Below, in pieces: positions 21,110-33,590 of a stretch of DNA of 64,000 nucleotides. This stretch comes from Azorinus chamasolen (taxonomy: Eukaryota; Mollusca; Bivalvia; Cardiida; Solecurtidae). Numbering within the stretch: the first letter of the stretch is position 1; the number at the start of each line of letters is the position of its first letter. A model generated the notes under the pieces. The model had not been told where the DNA came from. It was given only the letters and a program-made list of their open reading frames with translations, and did no database searches. A program made the translations under genes and the position numbers. Where the stretch lies: positions 49,311,394 through 49,375,393 of the forward strand of contig OY755252.1 of assembly GCA_963576725.1 (NCBI GenBank), written 5' to 3'.

Positions 21110-21800
21110 TGTTTACATAATATATGACCTGCTGCCGTGCACGAGAATGCTACATTGTTTACATACATATATGACCTCCGACTATGCATAAGAATGCTGA
21201 AGTGTTTACATACATATATGATCTATTACCATGTACAGGAATTTTACATTGGTTACACACATATTTGACCTGTTACATGTACCATGTACAATGGTATTAC
21301 ATTGTTTACACACATATATGATATGTTACCATGTATTACACATATGCCCTGTTATTGTCTGTTTTATTAACCTGTCAAAATTTAAATAATTATACACTTG
21401 CTGAACACGCCATAAATAGCTTCGGTTGATATCGATTGTTTCCGCTAATAAAAGCTGTCCTACTTGGCTTATTCGAGTACTTGTACATTTATTGTGAATC
21501 TCGTGAAACACAGGTTTACCCAAGCTAAATATATCCTTTCAGTGACGTAGGAATATTCACATTTTGACAGGTCAATAAAACAGGATAATACATATGTACA
21601 AGAATGTTAAATTGTTTACATACATTGTATGACCTGTTACCATGTATTACACATACGAGTATGACCTGTTACCATGTACGACATTGTTACATTATTTACA
21701 TACATGTAAGACCTGTTACCATGTACAATATTTTACATTGTTTACATGCATATATTACCTGTTACCGTGAACAAGAATACTACCATTTCCCGAAGTAAAT
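21110..21800. repeat. Minisatellite, about 48-bp unit, interrupted by a MITE
   Basis: Diverged copies of 'attgtttacatacatatatg' plus 'acctgttaccatgtaca', on both sides of the insertion at 21352-21589. Confidence 0.75.
21352..21589. mobile_element. MITE with about 29-bp terminal inverted repeats
   Basis: Left end 'ctgttttattaacctgtcaa' (21359 on) is mirrored by 'ttgacaggtcaataaaacag' (ending 21583), with the match extending a few bases outward ('tattgtc' / 'gataata'). About 230 bp with no coding capacity. It lies within the 48-bp minisatellite, so the array predates it. Confidence 0.8.
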
Positions 21801-22112
21801 ATTTTGAAAGAAAGTATGACCCCGTGAATAATAAATAGAGTTAACCTTTAATTAAACATTGATTTAAAACACTTTACTGGCATCTGCAGAAAGTTCAAAA
21901 TCAGCAAACCCTGATCAGACTGTTTGATCTAGGTTTACACTCTTTACAAAAGCGTGAAAATGCGTCTTTACGCGAAAAATTAATAACTATTTCATTCCTG
22001 TTTTTATAATTCGTATAATATTCGGCGTTTGTTTTATACTCCGTAGATAATCCTATAAACACTGAGTTCTATCGCATTCTCTGTGCCGATATATTCAAAC
22101 AGGCACAAACTC
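21801..22112. other. No gene seen
   Basis: AT-rich spacer. Confidence 0.5.
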
Positions 22113-22314
22113 GTACGTATAAAGTGCTGCAACCACAGACAACTCTTACTGCAAAGCTTAAGGTGAATTATTTTAACATAGAGCACAGTGATAAGTGGTC
22201 ATTCAGGCGGTATGTACGTATAAAGTGCTGCAACAACAGCCAACTCTTACTGCAGAGCTTAAGGTGAATTATTTTAACATTGAGCACAGTGATAAGTGGT
22301 CATTCAGACGGTAT
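22113..22314. repeat. Two tandem copies of a 101-bp unit
   Basis: 'gtacgtataaagtgctgcaa' at 22113 recurs at 22214. The copies differ at about five positions, so this is a recent duplication. Confidence 0.9.
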
Positions 22315-23589
22315 GGGTCTTAAATAACGAATGCCATATGCATTTCAACAGTAACTTCACAATTAGTATTTTGTGTCGCATTTATGACTGTAACCATATT
22401 TAATCTGTCATTAGTTGATCCATTAATGTTTTGTTGATTGAATTTATGAACGAATTTGTACAGCAAATTCACTTACCCGTTGCCTGCTAAGGCGTGACAT
22501 GGCTTGCATTTATTAAAAGCTTAGGTCGAGATCAGGCGCCGGGGAACCAGCCGTCTCACCAGGGTCCAAACCTCTTGAGACTCAATATTTTCTTAAAGGC
22601 TTAAAGGACTCGGGAGTAGGTGAAATTCGTAACAGCTCTGAGGTTTAGTAGATATTACTGTTACAGCAGGCAAATGTTTAATGGGCCGTGTTCACTTAAA
22701 CTAAACATATTTACTAAACACTAATCAGTATGTGCAGACAGTAGTATGTAAAACTCGTTTCATGTCATTAGACGTTTGACATTACAGACAAACTGGTAAA
22801 ATAATGTTTTATATAAAAAGTACAACTCGATATAGTGCATAGGTCAGGAATGTAGTTTCTGGAATACGAACATTATCCCGATGTGAAAACCATTTGGAGC
22901 TGGTGCAATTCTGATTACTTCCTATCCATTTGAGCTTATGAGAAACCAATGTCCGATTATCAAACAGCTTGCACCTGGATCCATGCTGTTTACAAACGCG
23001 AGTCAGGTTCCGGTATTGAATTCTGAGTCGTACAATCTATTGTGTTGATAGTTAAACAGTGGGTTGATTTTGGTGAAGCATCGTTGTCTAACTTACAGCC
23101 TCATGACAAAAGTGATCGGAAAAGAAAGGATCAAGGTCAAATTGGTATTTTAGTATTTCCTCGACCTGCTTCCATTAATATGTGATATCCATCAATTTCA
23201 GACTGTCTTGAAGAAAAAAGATAGATTGCATATATACATCACAATTGTGCAAGTTTTATCTTATTTGGACTTGATCCCTAATACATTACCATATTACCTG
23301 TTGAATATCCATGTAGGAAACAATGACATACTTGATATCATTATTATACATTATATTATACCATAAGCAAGTAGAGGATACCCTAATCAAATGGTTCTGG
23401 ATCTACTCTGTTTGCAAATGCGTTTAATGGATGGAAATTGTTAAGCTGATATTGGTTTTACCAGGATAAATTAAACTATTAATATTTTATGTTTAGTATT
23501 ACTGAAATAGGATTTGCAAATGTCTGAAAAATGTTGAACATATATTCTTTGTCTGCAATATCCACGCGATACCTGAACTATAAATACAA
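22315..23589. other. No gene; degenerate hairpin-family fragments
   Basis: Contains a weak copy of the 'cagcttggatcc' hairpin family at 22523-22590 and a short one at 22955-22997 ('aaacagcttgcacctggatc', 'catgctgtttacaaacgcg'). An arm-like piece lies at 23388-23416 ('tctactctgtttgcaaatg'). Nothing coding. Confidence 0.5.
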
Positions 23590-26500
23590 TCGTGGGTCTG
23601 AATTCTTGATCCTTGTGAACACGGAGGCCAGTGCGTTACCCACCATTCTTTGATCCTTGTGAACACGGAGGCCAGTGCGTTATCCACCACTCTTTGATCC
23701 TTTTGGAGCACGGGCCAGTGCGTTATCAAACCACTTTATGATCATTGTGAAACACGGGACCAGTGCGTTATCCACCACTCTTCGGTCCTTGTGGAACACG
23801 GGACAACTGCGTTATCCGCCGTTCCTTGATCCTTGTGGAACGCAGGACTAGTGCAGTTATCCACTACTCTTTGATCCTTTGGGAACGCGTCCTCAGAACC
23901 GTATCCACCACGTTTTAGTCATTTCTTAACACGGGGCTAGTGCGTTATCCACCATTCTTTGATCTTTGTGGAACATGTGTCCTGTGCATTATCCACCACT
24001 CTTAGATCCTTGTTGAACACGTGTCCTGTGCGTTATCCACCACTCTTTGATCCTTGTTGAACACGGGGCTAGTGCGTTATCCACCACTCTTTGATCCTTG
24101 TGGAACACGGGGCCAGTGCGTTATCTACCACTCTTTGATCTTGTGGATCAAGCGCCCTGTGCGTTATCCACCACTCTTTGATCATTGTGGAACACGTGCC
24201 CTGTGCATTATTCACCACTCTTTGAACCTTGCGGAACACGCGGCATGTGCGTTATCCACCACTCTTTGATCCTTGTGGAACAAGCGGCCTGTGCGTTATC
24301 CACCACTCTTTGATCCTTGTGGAACACGCGGCCTGTGCGTTATCCACCACTCTTTGATGCTTGTGGAACACGGGGCTAGTGCGTTATCCCCCACGTTTTG
24401 ATCCTTTGGGAACGCGTCGTCAGATCCGTATCCACCACGTTTTAGTCATTTTTGAACTCGGGGCTCGTGAGTTATCCACCACTCTTTGATTCTTGTGGAA
24501 CATGCGACCTGTGCGTTATCTACAAATCTTTGATCCTTGTGGAACAAAGGGTTCGTGCGTTATCCACCACTCTTTGATTCTTGTGGATCACGCGACCTGT
24601 GCGTTATCCACCACTCTTTGATTCTTGTGGAATACGGTGCCTGAGCGTTATCCACCACTCCTTGATCATTGTGTAACACGGGGCTAGTGCGTTATACACC
24701 ACACTGTGATCCTTGTGGAACACGCTGTCTGTGCGTTATCCATTACTCTTTGTTCCTTGCGAAACACGGGGCTAGTGCGTTATCCACCACTCTTTGGTCC
24801 TTGTGGAACACGCGGTCGGTGCGTTATCCACCACACTTTGATCCTTGTGGAACACGCGGTCTGTGCGTAACCACACTGTGATCCTTGTGGAACAAGCGCC
24901 CTGTGCGTTTTCCACCATTCTTTGATCCATATGGAACACGTGTCCTGTGCATTAGTCACCACTCTTTGATCCTTGTGGAACACGCGGCATGTGCGTTATC
25001 CACCACTCCTTGATCCTTGTGGAACACGCGGCTAGTGCATTATCCACCACACTGTGATCCTTGTGGAACACGCGGCCTGAGCGTTATCCACCACTCTTTG
25101 ATCCATGTGGAACACTGGGCCAGTGCGTATCCACCACTCTTTGATCCTTGTGGAACACGCGGCCTGTGCGTTATCCACCACATTTTGATCCTTGTGGAAC
25201 AAGCGTCCTGTGCGTTATCCACCACTCTTTGATCCTTGTGGAACACGGGGCTAGTGCGTTATCCACCACACTGTGATCATTGTGGAACATGCGGCCTGTG
25301 CGTTATCCACCACTCTTTGATCCTTGTGGAACACGGGGCTAGTGCGTTATCCACCACACTGTGATCATTGTGGAACATGCGGCCTGTGCGTTATCCACCA
25401 CTCTTTGATCCTTGTGGAACACGGGGCTAGTGCGTTATCCACCACACTGTGATCATTGTGGAACATGCGGTCTGTGAGTTATCCACCACTCTTTGATCCT
25501 TGAGGAACACGCGGCTAGTGCATTATCCACCACACTGTGATCCTTGTGGAACACGCGGCCTGTGCGTTATCCACCACTCTTTGATCCATATGGAACACGG
25601 AGCTAGTGCGTTATCCACCACTCTTTGATCCATGTGGAACACGTGTCATGTGCGTTATCCACCACTCTTTGATCCTTGTGGAACACGTAGCTAGTGCATT
25701 ATCCACCACTCTTTGATCCATGTGGAACACGTGTCATGTGCGTTATCCACCACTCTTTGATCCATGTGGAACACGTGTCATGTGCGTTATCCACCACTCT
25801 TTGATCCATGTGGAACACGTGTCATGTGCGTTATCCACCACTCTTTGATCCATGTGGAACACGTAGCTAGTGCATTATCCACCACTCTTTGATCCTTGTG
25901 GAACACGTAGCTAGTGCGTTATCCACCTCTCTTTGATCCATGTGGAACGCGTGTCATGTGCGTTATCCACCACTCTTTGATCCTTGTGGAACACGTAGCT
26001 AGTGCGTTATCCACCACTCTTTGATCCATGTGGAACACGTGTCATGTGCGTTATCCACCACTCTTTGATCCTTGTGGAACACGTAGCTAGTGCGTTATCC
26101 ACCACTCTTTGATCCATGTGGAACACGTGTCATGTGCGTTATCCACCACTCTTTGATCCATGTGGAACACGTGTCATGTGCGTTATCCACCACTCTTTGA
26201 TCCATGTGGAACACGTAGCTAGTGCATTATCCACCACTCTTTGATCCTTGTGGAACACGTAGCTAGTGCGTTATCCACCACTCTTTGATCCATGTGGAAC
26301 GCGTGTCATGTGCGTTATCCACCACTCTTTGATCCATGTGGAACACGTAGCTAGTGCATTATCCACCACTCTTTGATCCATGTGGAACACGTGTCATGTG
26401 CGTTATCCACCACTCTTTGATCCTTGTGGAACACGTAGCTAGTGCATTATCCACCACTCTTTTATCCTTGTGGAACACGCGGTCGGTGTGTTATCCACCA

Positions 26501-26630
26501 GTCTTTGATCATTTTGGAACACGGGGCTAGTGCCTTAACCACCACTCTTTGATCCTTATGGAACACAGAAGCAGTGCGTTATCAACCACTCTTTGATCCT
26601 TGTGGAACACGGGACCAGTTACATTGTGTA
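23590..26630. repeat. 44-bp satellite array, about 68 copies
   Basis: Unit close to 'gtgcgttatccaccactctt' plus 'tgatccttgtggaacacggggcta'. Divergence is high at the left edge and low at 25.2-26.4 kb, where 88-bp dimers are homogenised (for example starts at 25243, 25331 and 25419, and the 'acgtagctag' / 'acgtgtcatg' alternation at 25.6-26.4 kb). Short frames on both strands follow the unit and do not represent genes. Confidence 0.93.
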
Positions 26631-27117
26631 GACCCTGATTAGATTCTGCTTTGCAAATGTGTTGACTATATATACCATCTATAATGTAAAGGAAACGAGT
26701 GTACACATCTGGACGCATATATGTATGTCTATATGCTCAGAATGGCTTGACAGTTGTGATGCTTTCTTTGGAAAACTATATTCCTATTACAGTACAACAG
26801 AAAAAAGCGAGCTGTTTCCTGTTTTACTCAAGCATTAGATAATAAACCTAAATTCATAGCACATGTCGAAGGTCTTAAGAATACGAAGGCGAATATATTA
26901 AACAGGACAATCTTGTAAATATTATATTCACCGTGTGTTTACATATAATGGGGCATCTGGCATTTATAATGTTTTATCCGAATTCTAGAGTTTAACTTGG
27001 TTAACGCGCTTCAATCGAAGAAGCAATTTTCATAATGTTGCTTATTTATTTGGTCATGAAGGAATACACAGATAATACGCAAAACAACTTTGTTGACCCA
27101 ATTCGAAACACAAAATA
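26631..27117. other. No gene seen
   Basis: The array ends in 'gattagattctgctttgcaa', which resembles an arm of the dispersed hairpin family. The rest is AT-rich and featureless. Confidence 0.5.
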
Positions 27118-28220
27118 AACAAGAGGGCCATGATGACCCAATATCACGCACATGTTAATTGTAGCACGTGATAGAGATGAACTTGTCACAACCATCTCCG
27201 GAAGATGATGATAAGAGGTCCATAGTAGTTTGATGTTTTAATTTTCAAATTAAGATTATATAATTTGTTCAAAATGCATTGTTGTCAAATTTAAACACCA
27301 GTTTTGAGGGAGAATATGTTTTAAAGGTTTCTTTATAGTTATATAATGACATCTAGCCATGGTTTTTGAGATATCAACTTATTTCTAACCATTTTGATGA
27401 AGGGTCACCAGGCCACTATTCCTACTAAATACCATGTAACTTGGACCATTGATTTTGGAGAAGAACATTTTTAAAGTTGTTCTATATAGTTATATACATG
27501 TAAGGGAATCTAGCCCTGCCCCTGGCGGCCATGCATTTTGAGATATCAACATGATTTTAACAGTTTTGATAAAGGGTGATAATTTCTACCAAATACCATT
27601 CAAATTGGACCACCCGTTTTGGAGGAGAGGATTTTAAAGGTGTTAGTATATAAGGAAATCTAGCCTCGCCCCTGGTGGCCATGTTATTAGCTATCAAAAT
27701 GATTTTAATAAACAAACATGATAAATGTCATTCAAATTGGACCATCGGTTTTGAAGAAGAATTTTAAAGGTTTTCTAAATAGTTATATAAGAAAATCTAG
27801 CCTAGCCACTGGCAGCCATGTTTTGTGAGATAAAGAAAGGATCTTGAAGACATTGGTAGTGGGTCACAGGAAGACTGATCTATATGAATCCTGATTCATT
27901 TAACACGTTTTCTAGAGCATAATACAAAGGTCATTTCTGTAAAGTTTGGTTACATTCTCCCCTATAGTTTCAGAGAAAATGTCGTTTAAAACCAGAGATC
28001 TACAGGGATCCTGATTTTTTAACACTTTTTATAGAGCATATTACAAAGGTAATTTGTGTAAAGTCTGGTTACATTTTGCCCTGTAGTTTCGGCGGAGATG
28101 TCGTTTAAAACAATTGTTAACGGACGAACGGACAGACGAATGGCGGCTGTATGGATGGACGAACGCCGCACGATGGGCGATCACAAAAACTCACCTGAGC
28201 ATACTTTAGGTGAGCTAAAA
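27118..28220 (-). mobile_element. AGCTCACC...GAGGGCC family element 2 (reverse orientation)
   Basis: Starts 'aacaagagggccatgatgac' and ends 'ctcacctgagcatactttag' then 'gtgagctaaaa', the reverse of 17854-19224. The interior is quite different: about four diverged copies of a 110-150 bp unit ('tatataagggaatctagcc', 'ggcggccatg', 'gagatatcaac', 'ttggaccatc'), then a 'gacggac'-type run at 28115-28170. Confidence 0.7.
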
Positions 28221-29203
28221 CTTAAAATCGTTTAAACGTATAGAGTAATACACGACAAGCGACATAAATAATTATGTATAGTGCAATAACAGCGCAGGAT
28301 AACTGCAATCCCAGGGCAAAAATATATAACACACAACCTCACTGACAGCAAACTATGAAGTAAATTCCGGCAAATCAACATCATCTGCCAGAGACAATAA
28401 ACTTATTTTGAAGTATGTATAGCAGTTTTATAAGTAAAGGCTAACATTATGATTTAATCGCCTGTCGAGTAAAGTTAAATAAAATTGTTAAAGCTGCCCT
28501 ACATTCGGAATGAATTAAACCGTTTATTCCGTGAATATTCATGAAAGAAAGTAAGACACCACGAATGTTAATTATATCAAGTATTGTTATAATAGCACAT
28601 GCGCACATGATATTTTACCATGGCTTAAACTGTAGACACGCATCTTTGTTATATTATAAGCAAACATAGACTGATTAAACGGCTCTCTCAGGTGGCGTCT
28701 GGTATCAATTGGCCTACTCTGTGAGCAAAGCAATAGAAAGGCGTATTTAGGATCAAAGGTAAAGCAATGTCAGGATGACCGTCTATCCAATATACCATTT
28801 GTAGTGCAGTTGTGACGACCCTCTAAAACAACGAACACACTAGTATTAATACCGGTCTTGAAAACAGGTTGCAGCTTAATGCAGGATGAAAGCTTTCTGC
28901 ATGACGTTCATTCTGTATTGGATAAAAGAAGTGCCAGGGCATGAAGTTAAAGAGAAAAAATCTCATTTTATTGTAGCTCTACAATTCAAAGAATTAGTTT
29001 CACTGATCAATTGCTTTAAGTAATACTGACCCATAAGCTAGTACATTAAACAAGTGAAATATTGACACGCAGATCGATCTATTACAAACATTGCAAACTA
29101 ACGTATTTGAAAAGATACGAACTCTAATATATGTAAACATAAGTAACACATATTTGATATTGCCACAACTTTTCGAAACTTCTACAAAATTCGATTAAAC
29201 GAT
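28221..29203. other. No gene; one palindromic core
   Basis: AT-rich. At 28866-28925 a degenerate 'cttaatgcaggatgaaag' hairpin core is present. Confidence 0.5.
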
Positions 29204-29419
29204 TTAACCCTTTCCCTCAAATAAACGCATTTGCAAACAGGCTAGAGCCTCCTATAGGAGCTCTGTTTTCTTTTGGCATGATAGACCTGATTCTACAGCT
29301 TTTGTCAAAACAAACAATTTCCTGGAACAATTTACATACACAACATGTATACTAGTCCAGTTAATAAAGATTCATGATGCCATTAATTCTTACATGAATA
29401 TTGAATAGGGGAAGGGTAA
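29204..29419. mobile_element. MITE with TTAACCCTTTCC termini
   Basis: Begins 'ttaaccctttccctcaaata' and ends 'gaataggggaagggtaa', an inverted terminus. The body has 'tttgcaaacaggctagagcc' near the left and 'tcatgatgccattaattctt' near the right. A second copy lies at 60645-60866. Confidence 0.7.
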
Positions 29420-29735
29420 GACAATAACACATCAAGAATCAATTCTACACTTTCACTTTTCATTTGTACATTGTTTACCCCTGTGTTACGCAGAAAACAG
29501 AGGACTGAATATTACAGTACTGATTTGTAAATCATAAAATCTATTTCTCAGAAAACTAATAAATACATATAAATGTCTGAAGTTAGTTGGAGTACGGACA
29601 TATTATAGTTGTATGCATTCGCAAATGACTGCCTTGCCAATACTATTGAGTGTGACAGATCCCATCTGTTCCTGCATCTTGTTTGCACGCACTATATTAA
29701 CCATTATCTCGCTGTGAGAGCCTTCATTTGAATTT
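29420..29735. other. No gene seen
   Basis: AT-rich spacer. Confidence 0.5.
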
Positions 29736-29800
29736 TCAAACAGCTTGGGTCAGATAAGACGCCGATTAACACGGCGTCTCACCGGACTCCAAGTTGATTG
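29736..29800. repeat. Hairpin-family copy ('cagcttggatcc' arms)
   Basis: 'caaacagcttgggtcagata' with 'agacgccg' is mirrored by 'cggcgtctcaccggactcca' with 'agttga'. The loop is 'attaaca'. Part of a dispersed family (see 30226-30331, 34441-34500, 38680-38725, 48686-48727, 51231-51302, 62086-62153). Confidence 0.75.
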
Positions 29801-30225
29801 ATTCTTGATAAAATTCTTAATCAAATCTGACTTAATCCAAAGTGAAGAGATCCAAGGTTGAGCAGAGATTATTTGAGCAGACATTATTTCCATAGTTGAG
29901 TCAGGGTTACGTTAACAAAACCAACGAGCAAACCTGCTTATCATATGTGACGGTACTATGTAATTTGCAAAATATCTCGAAAGGTCAAAATGCAACAGAA
30001 CACCTCTAGCAAAATATTATTTGCCATTTGTTGATTTTGAAGTGAAGGTTATGAGAATGTATGGGAGCTGTTATGGAGACTAATGGAAGGTTATTAACAA
30101 ATAACACAACGTTTAGAGCTAAAACAAGTAGCATTTGGTTGCAACTGTTCTCAGACCTTTGAAAACGGAAAATAATGCCGAACTTCGCCACTTTCGCAAA
30201 CTTTTGAGAAATGCCAAAGCAGCTG

Positions 30226-30331
30226 CCAAACAGCTTAGATCCTGATCCTGATGCGTCTCCTCTACTCGGCGTCTCCTCTACTCGGCGTCTCCTCTATTCG
30301 GCGTCTCATCTCGATTCAAGCTGCTTGCAAA
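30226..30331. repeat. Hairpin-family copy with a 16-bp tandem repeat in its loop
   Basis: Arms 'ccaaacagcttagatcctga' and 'gattcaagctgcttgcaa' enclose three and a half tandem copies of 'ctcggcgtctcctcta'. A plain copy of the family has this motif once, so the loop has been amplified in place. Confidence 0.8.
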
Positions 30332-30500
30332 GGCCAGTCAAGACGTGCTTATCATGAGAGGTGTTAAGAATTAGAATGCTGGTATGGTCCATCATCGTTT
30401 AATCCATTCCTTCATAGGCTATTTTAGATCCAACCACTTTGAGCAAATCTACCGAAAAGGAGCATTAACTAGAGAAAAGGAAAATTTTAGAATTTTGTAT

Positions 30501-30573
30501 TTTGAAACCATTGTGATAAATAGAGCATTTGCTCCTATAAGAGCAAATGCTCTATTCATCACAATGGTTTCAA
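30501..30573. repeat. Near-perfect hairpin, about 34-bp stem
   Basis: 'tttgaaaccattgtgataaa' then 'tagagcatttgctc' is mirrored after a 5-base loop ('ctata'), with one or two mismatches. It lies within an 80-codon frame (30384-30626) that I do not regard as a gene. It could form a cruciform or, if transcribed, a small-RNA precursor-like hairpin, but it is more likely a short palindromic element. Confidence 0.75.
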
Positions 30574-30786
30574 TAGGTTACTTTTACAGAGGCGTAGAAA
30601 GGCGTATTTATAGAGGAAAGGGTTAATGGAGTTCATTCAGAATGAAGTGGTATGCCTTGTAATACGACTTTGAATGTCAAACAATGCAGACTCTGACAAG
30701 ATGGCTACTAGTGGAGTTATATGATCTGGGTCGACACTGTTTGCAAATTCCAGTATACACGTTTCCTGCATATATGTGGTTTAATC

Positions 30787-30983
30787 TACGGTACAACCTG
30801 TCTTAAGCGACCATCACATAGATATCTAAATATGGGTTCGTAAGGCGGGTGGTAGCTTAGTGCAGGTCAAAATTAATGCAGAAAGCTCCTATGGGACCTA
30901 TGGGAACTTTTGTTCTGCATTTAACAATCACTTTCCTTTTAAGACGCATATATGAATGGCCACTTAGGACAGGTTCTACTGTA
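30787..30983. mobile_element. Palindromic MITE with 'cttaatgcagg' core
   Basis: Left end 'tacggtacaacctgtcttaa' with 'gcgacca', right end 'tggccacttaggacaggttc' with 'tactgta': inverted termini of about 25 bp starting TA. The core 'gggtggtagcttagtgcagg' is partly mirrored by 'ttgttctgcatttaac'. Related to 16473-16640 and 52683-52890. Confidence 0.75.
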
Positions 30984-31669
30984 GAAACTATATTGTCTCT
31001 TTGCCACGTTTATATTCTAGAAGTTATTTCTAGGTACTCGTTTAAACCAAAGGAATAAATAACAGTGAGGCCATTACTAAGGTCAACTTTCCTTCGAGTG
31101 AGAATTATTGGTATTATACAAATGCCCCATAACATGTCAAATGTAAATTGGAGCAATGTATTTGGTGTACTATGTGTTAACTAGGTAGTATTATTCCACA
31201 GCTATTTCAGTTTACTTTGGGATACAGAAACACAATCGGCAGCGGTTGCAAACGTGTTGCCTCTCCACCTCGTGGCAACAGTTGACTGTAATATAAATTA
31301 CAACGTTGCAATAAACTACAGCACGTACTATGTTCGATGTAGTTGTATTACCCTCTTTCATTATTTCATCAACGAAATGATCGCTTAGCCATAGTGCAAT
31401 ACACAATTGCAAGTGTAAGTATAATGTATAGTTAGAAAACGGGATTTTTATGGTACAATATGTGACATTAAAATTGCAAATTCATAAATACATGTACTTT
31501 GAATGACTGATTGAGATTATTAATTTTTTTATTATCTTAATCTCTATTCTGCAGTTCGTGACACAGATACAACACAGATGTGCATTGGGATTTTAGAACA
31601 ATGCATATCAAAACGTATACACACAGAAAAGAATACTAGATCAAACAAAAAGTAACATACTCTCACATA
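30984..31669. other. No gene seen
   Basis: AT-rich. The 66-codon minus-strand frame at 31212-31412 has a few Cys (CCHEVERQHVCNRCRLCF) that recall a zinc-binding motif, but it is isolated and I do not call it. Confidence 0.45.
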
Positions 31670-32085
31670 GCACCGCTAATCGTACTGATGCAGCTCCGCT
31701 AATCGTACAGATGCAGCTCCGCTAATAATTGAACGTTTTTTCAGTACTGACGTAGCACCGCTAATCGTACTGATGCAGCTCCGCTAATAATTGAACGTAT
31801 TCTCAGTACTGACGTAGCTCCGCTAATCGTACTGATGCAGCTCCGCTAATAATTGAACGTTTTTTCAGTACTGACGTAGCACCGTTAATATTACGAACGT
31901 TTTCTCAGTACTGACGTAGCACCGCTAGTCATACTGATGCAGTTCCGCTAATCGTACTGATGCAGCTCCACTAATAATTGAACACTTTCTCAGTACTGAC
32001 GTAGCATCGTTAATCATACTGATGCAGCTCCGCTAATAATCGAACACTTTCTAAATACTGACGTAACATCGCTAATAATCGAAGG
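31670..32085. repeat. Minisatellite, 62-bp unit, about 7 copies
   Basis: Unit built from 'cagtactgacgtagcaccgc', 'taatcgtactgatgcagctc' and 'cgctaataattgaacgtttt'. The two halves share 'gcaccgctaatcgtactga' / 'gcagctccgctaat', so the unit is itself an old dimer. Confidence 0.9.
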
Positions 32086-33590
32086 TAGGTACCAAAGGCA
32101 TAATTATGTGTATGGACCCACTGTTATACTGGATGACATACATTTCTGAACTCGTTTGTAATTGTCTTATTCGACGTTCGAATGGACACTTTCTAATTAG
32201 ATTTTAATAGATAATTCCATGAAAACGACGGAATATTTTATGTATATGTTCAAAAGCTTATACAAGCTTATGTTTTGCTTTTCAGAAATATGATACTGAG
32301 TTTATGTAATAGTTAGTGTTTATTAAGAAGCCAATGCGAGCGAAGCCTTATTAGTACGTCACATTGCCATTTTTGAAAGCCCACACCCACACTCGTAGTA
32401 TAACTTACAAATATAAGCCGTGTTTCCTTCCATTTTTCATTTAGTTATTATGTAGTGGAACAGTAAGTCACGGTGATTTTTATTTAAGTCGTTTCGAGTT
32501 AGATTCATGTAAATTTATTTTGAAGATATATTTCTTAGAAGGAGACTCCGTACATGCATGTATATATCTCTAATATCAGTACTCAGTAGACTCTGAGGAA
32601 ACGCCGTGTAATTAGGTAAATACTGAACGCTTCTAAAAAACGTAATAAGGTGACGTCATCAAAGCGAGAAACAATGAAGTAAAGATAATGGATAATCATT
32701 GTGTATCTAACATATTTCAGCAAGTGGTGTCTCATTTTTATATATTATGTACGCATGCTGTGGTTCAATGTTTTCAAGAGTTTTGTCTATGAACTATTCG
32801 TCTTGTTTCTTTTTTATTATCCAAATGAAAACGGGTCTCGTCGCACTCCACGTGAAAGTGTAGTAAACATTGTCATATACACCCAACATCTAACGTCTCG
32901 CGTTCGCAGTGCCTCGTAAACACTAAATAATGAAATCTCGAACTGAATTAACAATTAAATCGACCATATTTTTCAATATCCGCCTTGATGATTGGTCGAA
33001 AATATTCCCCAAGCTCTAAAATATACCACCTCTGTTTACCGCCACATATAGTCCGAGAGTTTTATTTGTAACAGCATTTTTGTAGGAGCCGGCTGATCAG
33101 GGTCTCCTCTATTTGCTTATGAAATAGTATAGATATGAAATACATAGAAACATCTCAAGAGTTCATGCGGCATCATAAAAAACATTCTAATTAGATTTAT
33201 AATATCATTAGTTCTTATATGAATATTCATGGAGTAATGGGTTAAACCTTTATCATGAATATTCATATAAGAAATAAGGTAGCGCGGACTTTAATTAGCT
33301 GACTTTTATACAGGTATCAAGAACAACATATCTTACCATGACAGAAACTGTAGAATCCGATCTATACTATTTCATGAGCAAACATGGTATACACTGAAAA
33401 CACGGTTTCTCGTATTCAGTTCTTAAAGTAAGTCGTCTTATATTTGTCTATGCCGGCCTATGTTGGTCTACTCAGTGTGCAAACGCGTTAAACGTCGTGT
33501 TTATTGGGTCAGTGGTTAACTATCGATAAAACATTCTCAACTTTGAATACTTAAAACAGACAAATCTCTTCTAAACAGTTTCCTGCTGAT
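32086..33590. other. No gene seen
   Basis: AT-rich. It includes degenerate TTAACCC-family sequence near 33,080-33,260 ('gctgatcagggtctcctct', 'gggttaaacctttatcatga'). The 72-codon frame at 32701-32919 is hydrophobic at first but has no recognisable family. Confidence 0.45.

Noticed and set aside
23590..26630. CRISPR-like array
   Set aside because: No distinct spacers; units are contiguous and vary by point changes, as in a satellite, and the genome is eukaryotic.
31212..31412. Possible zinc-binding ORF with several Cys/His
   Set aside because: Too short, no finger spacing fits, no supporting context.
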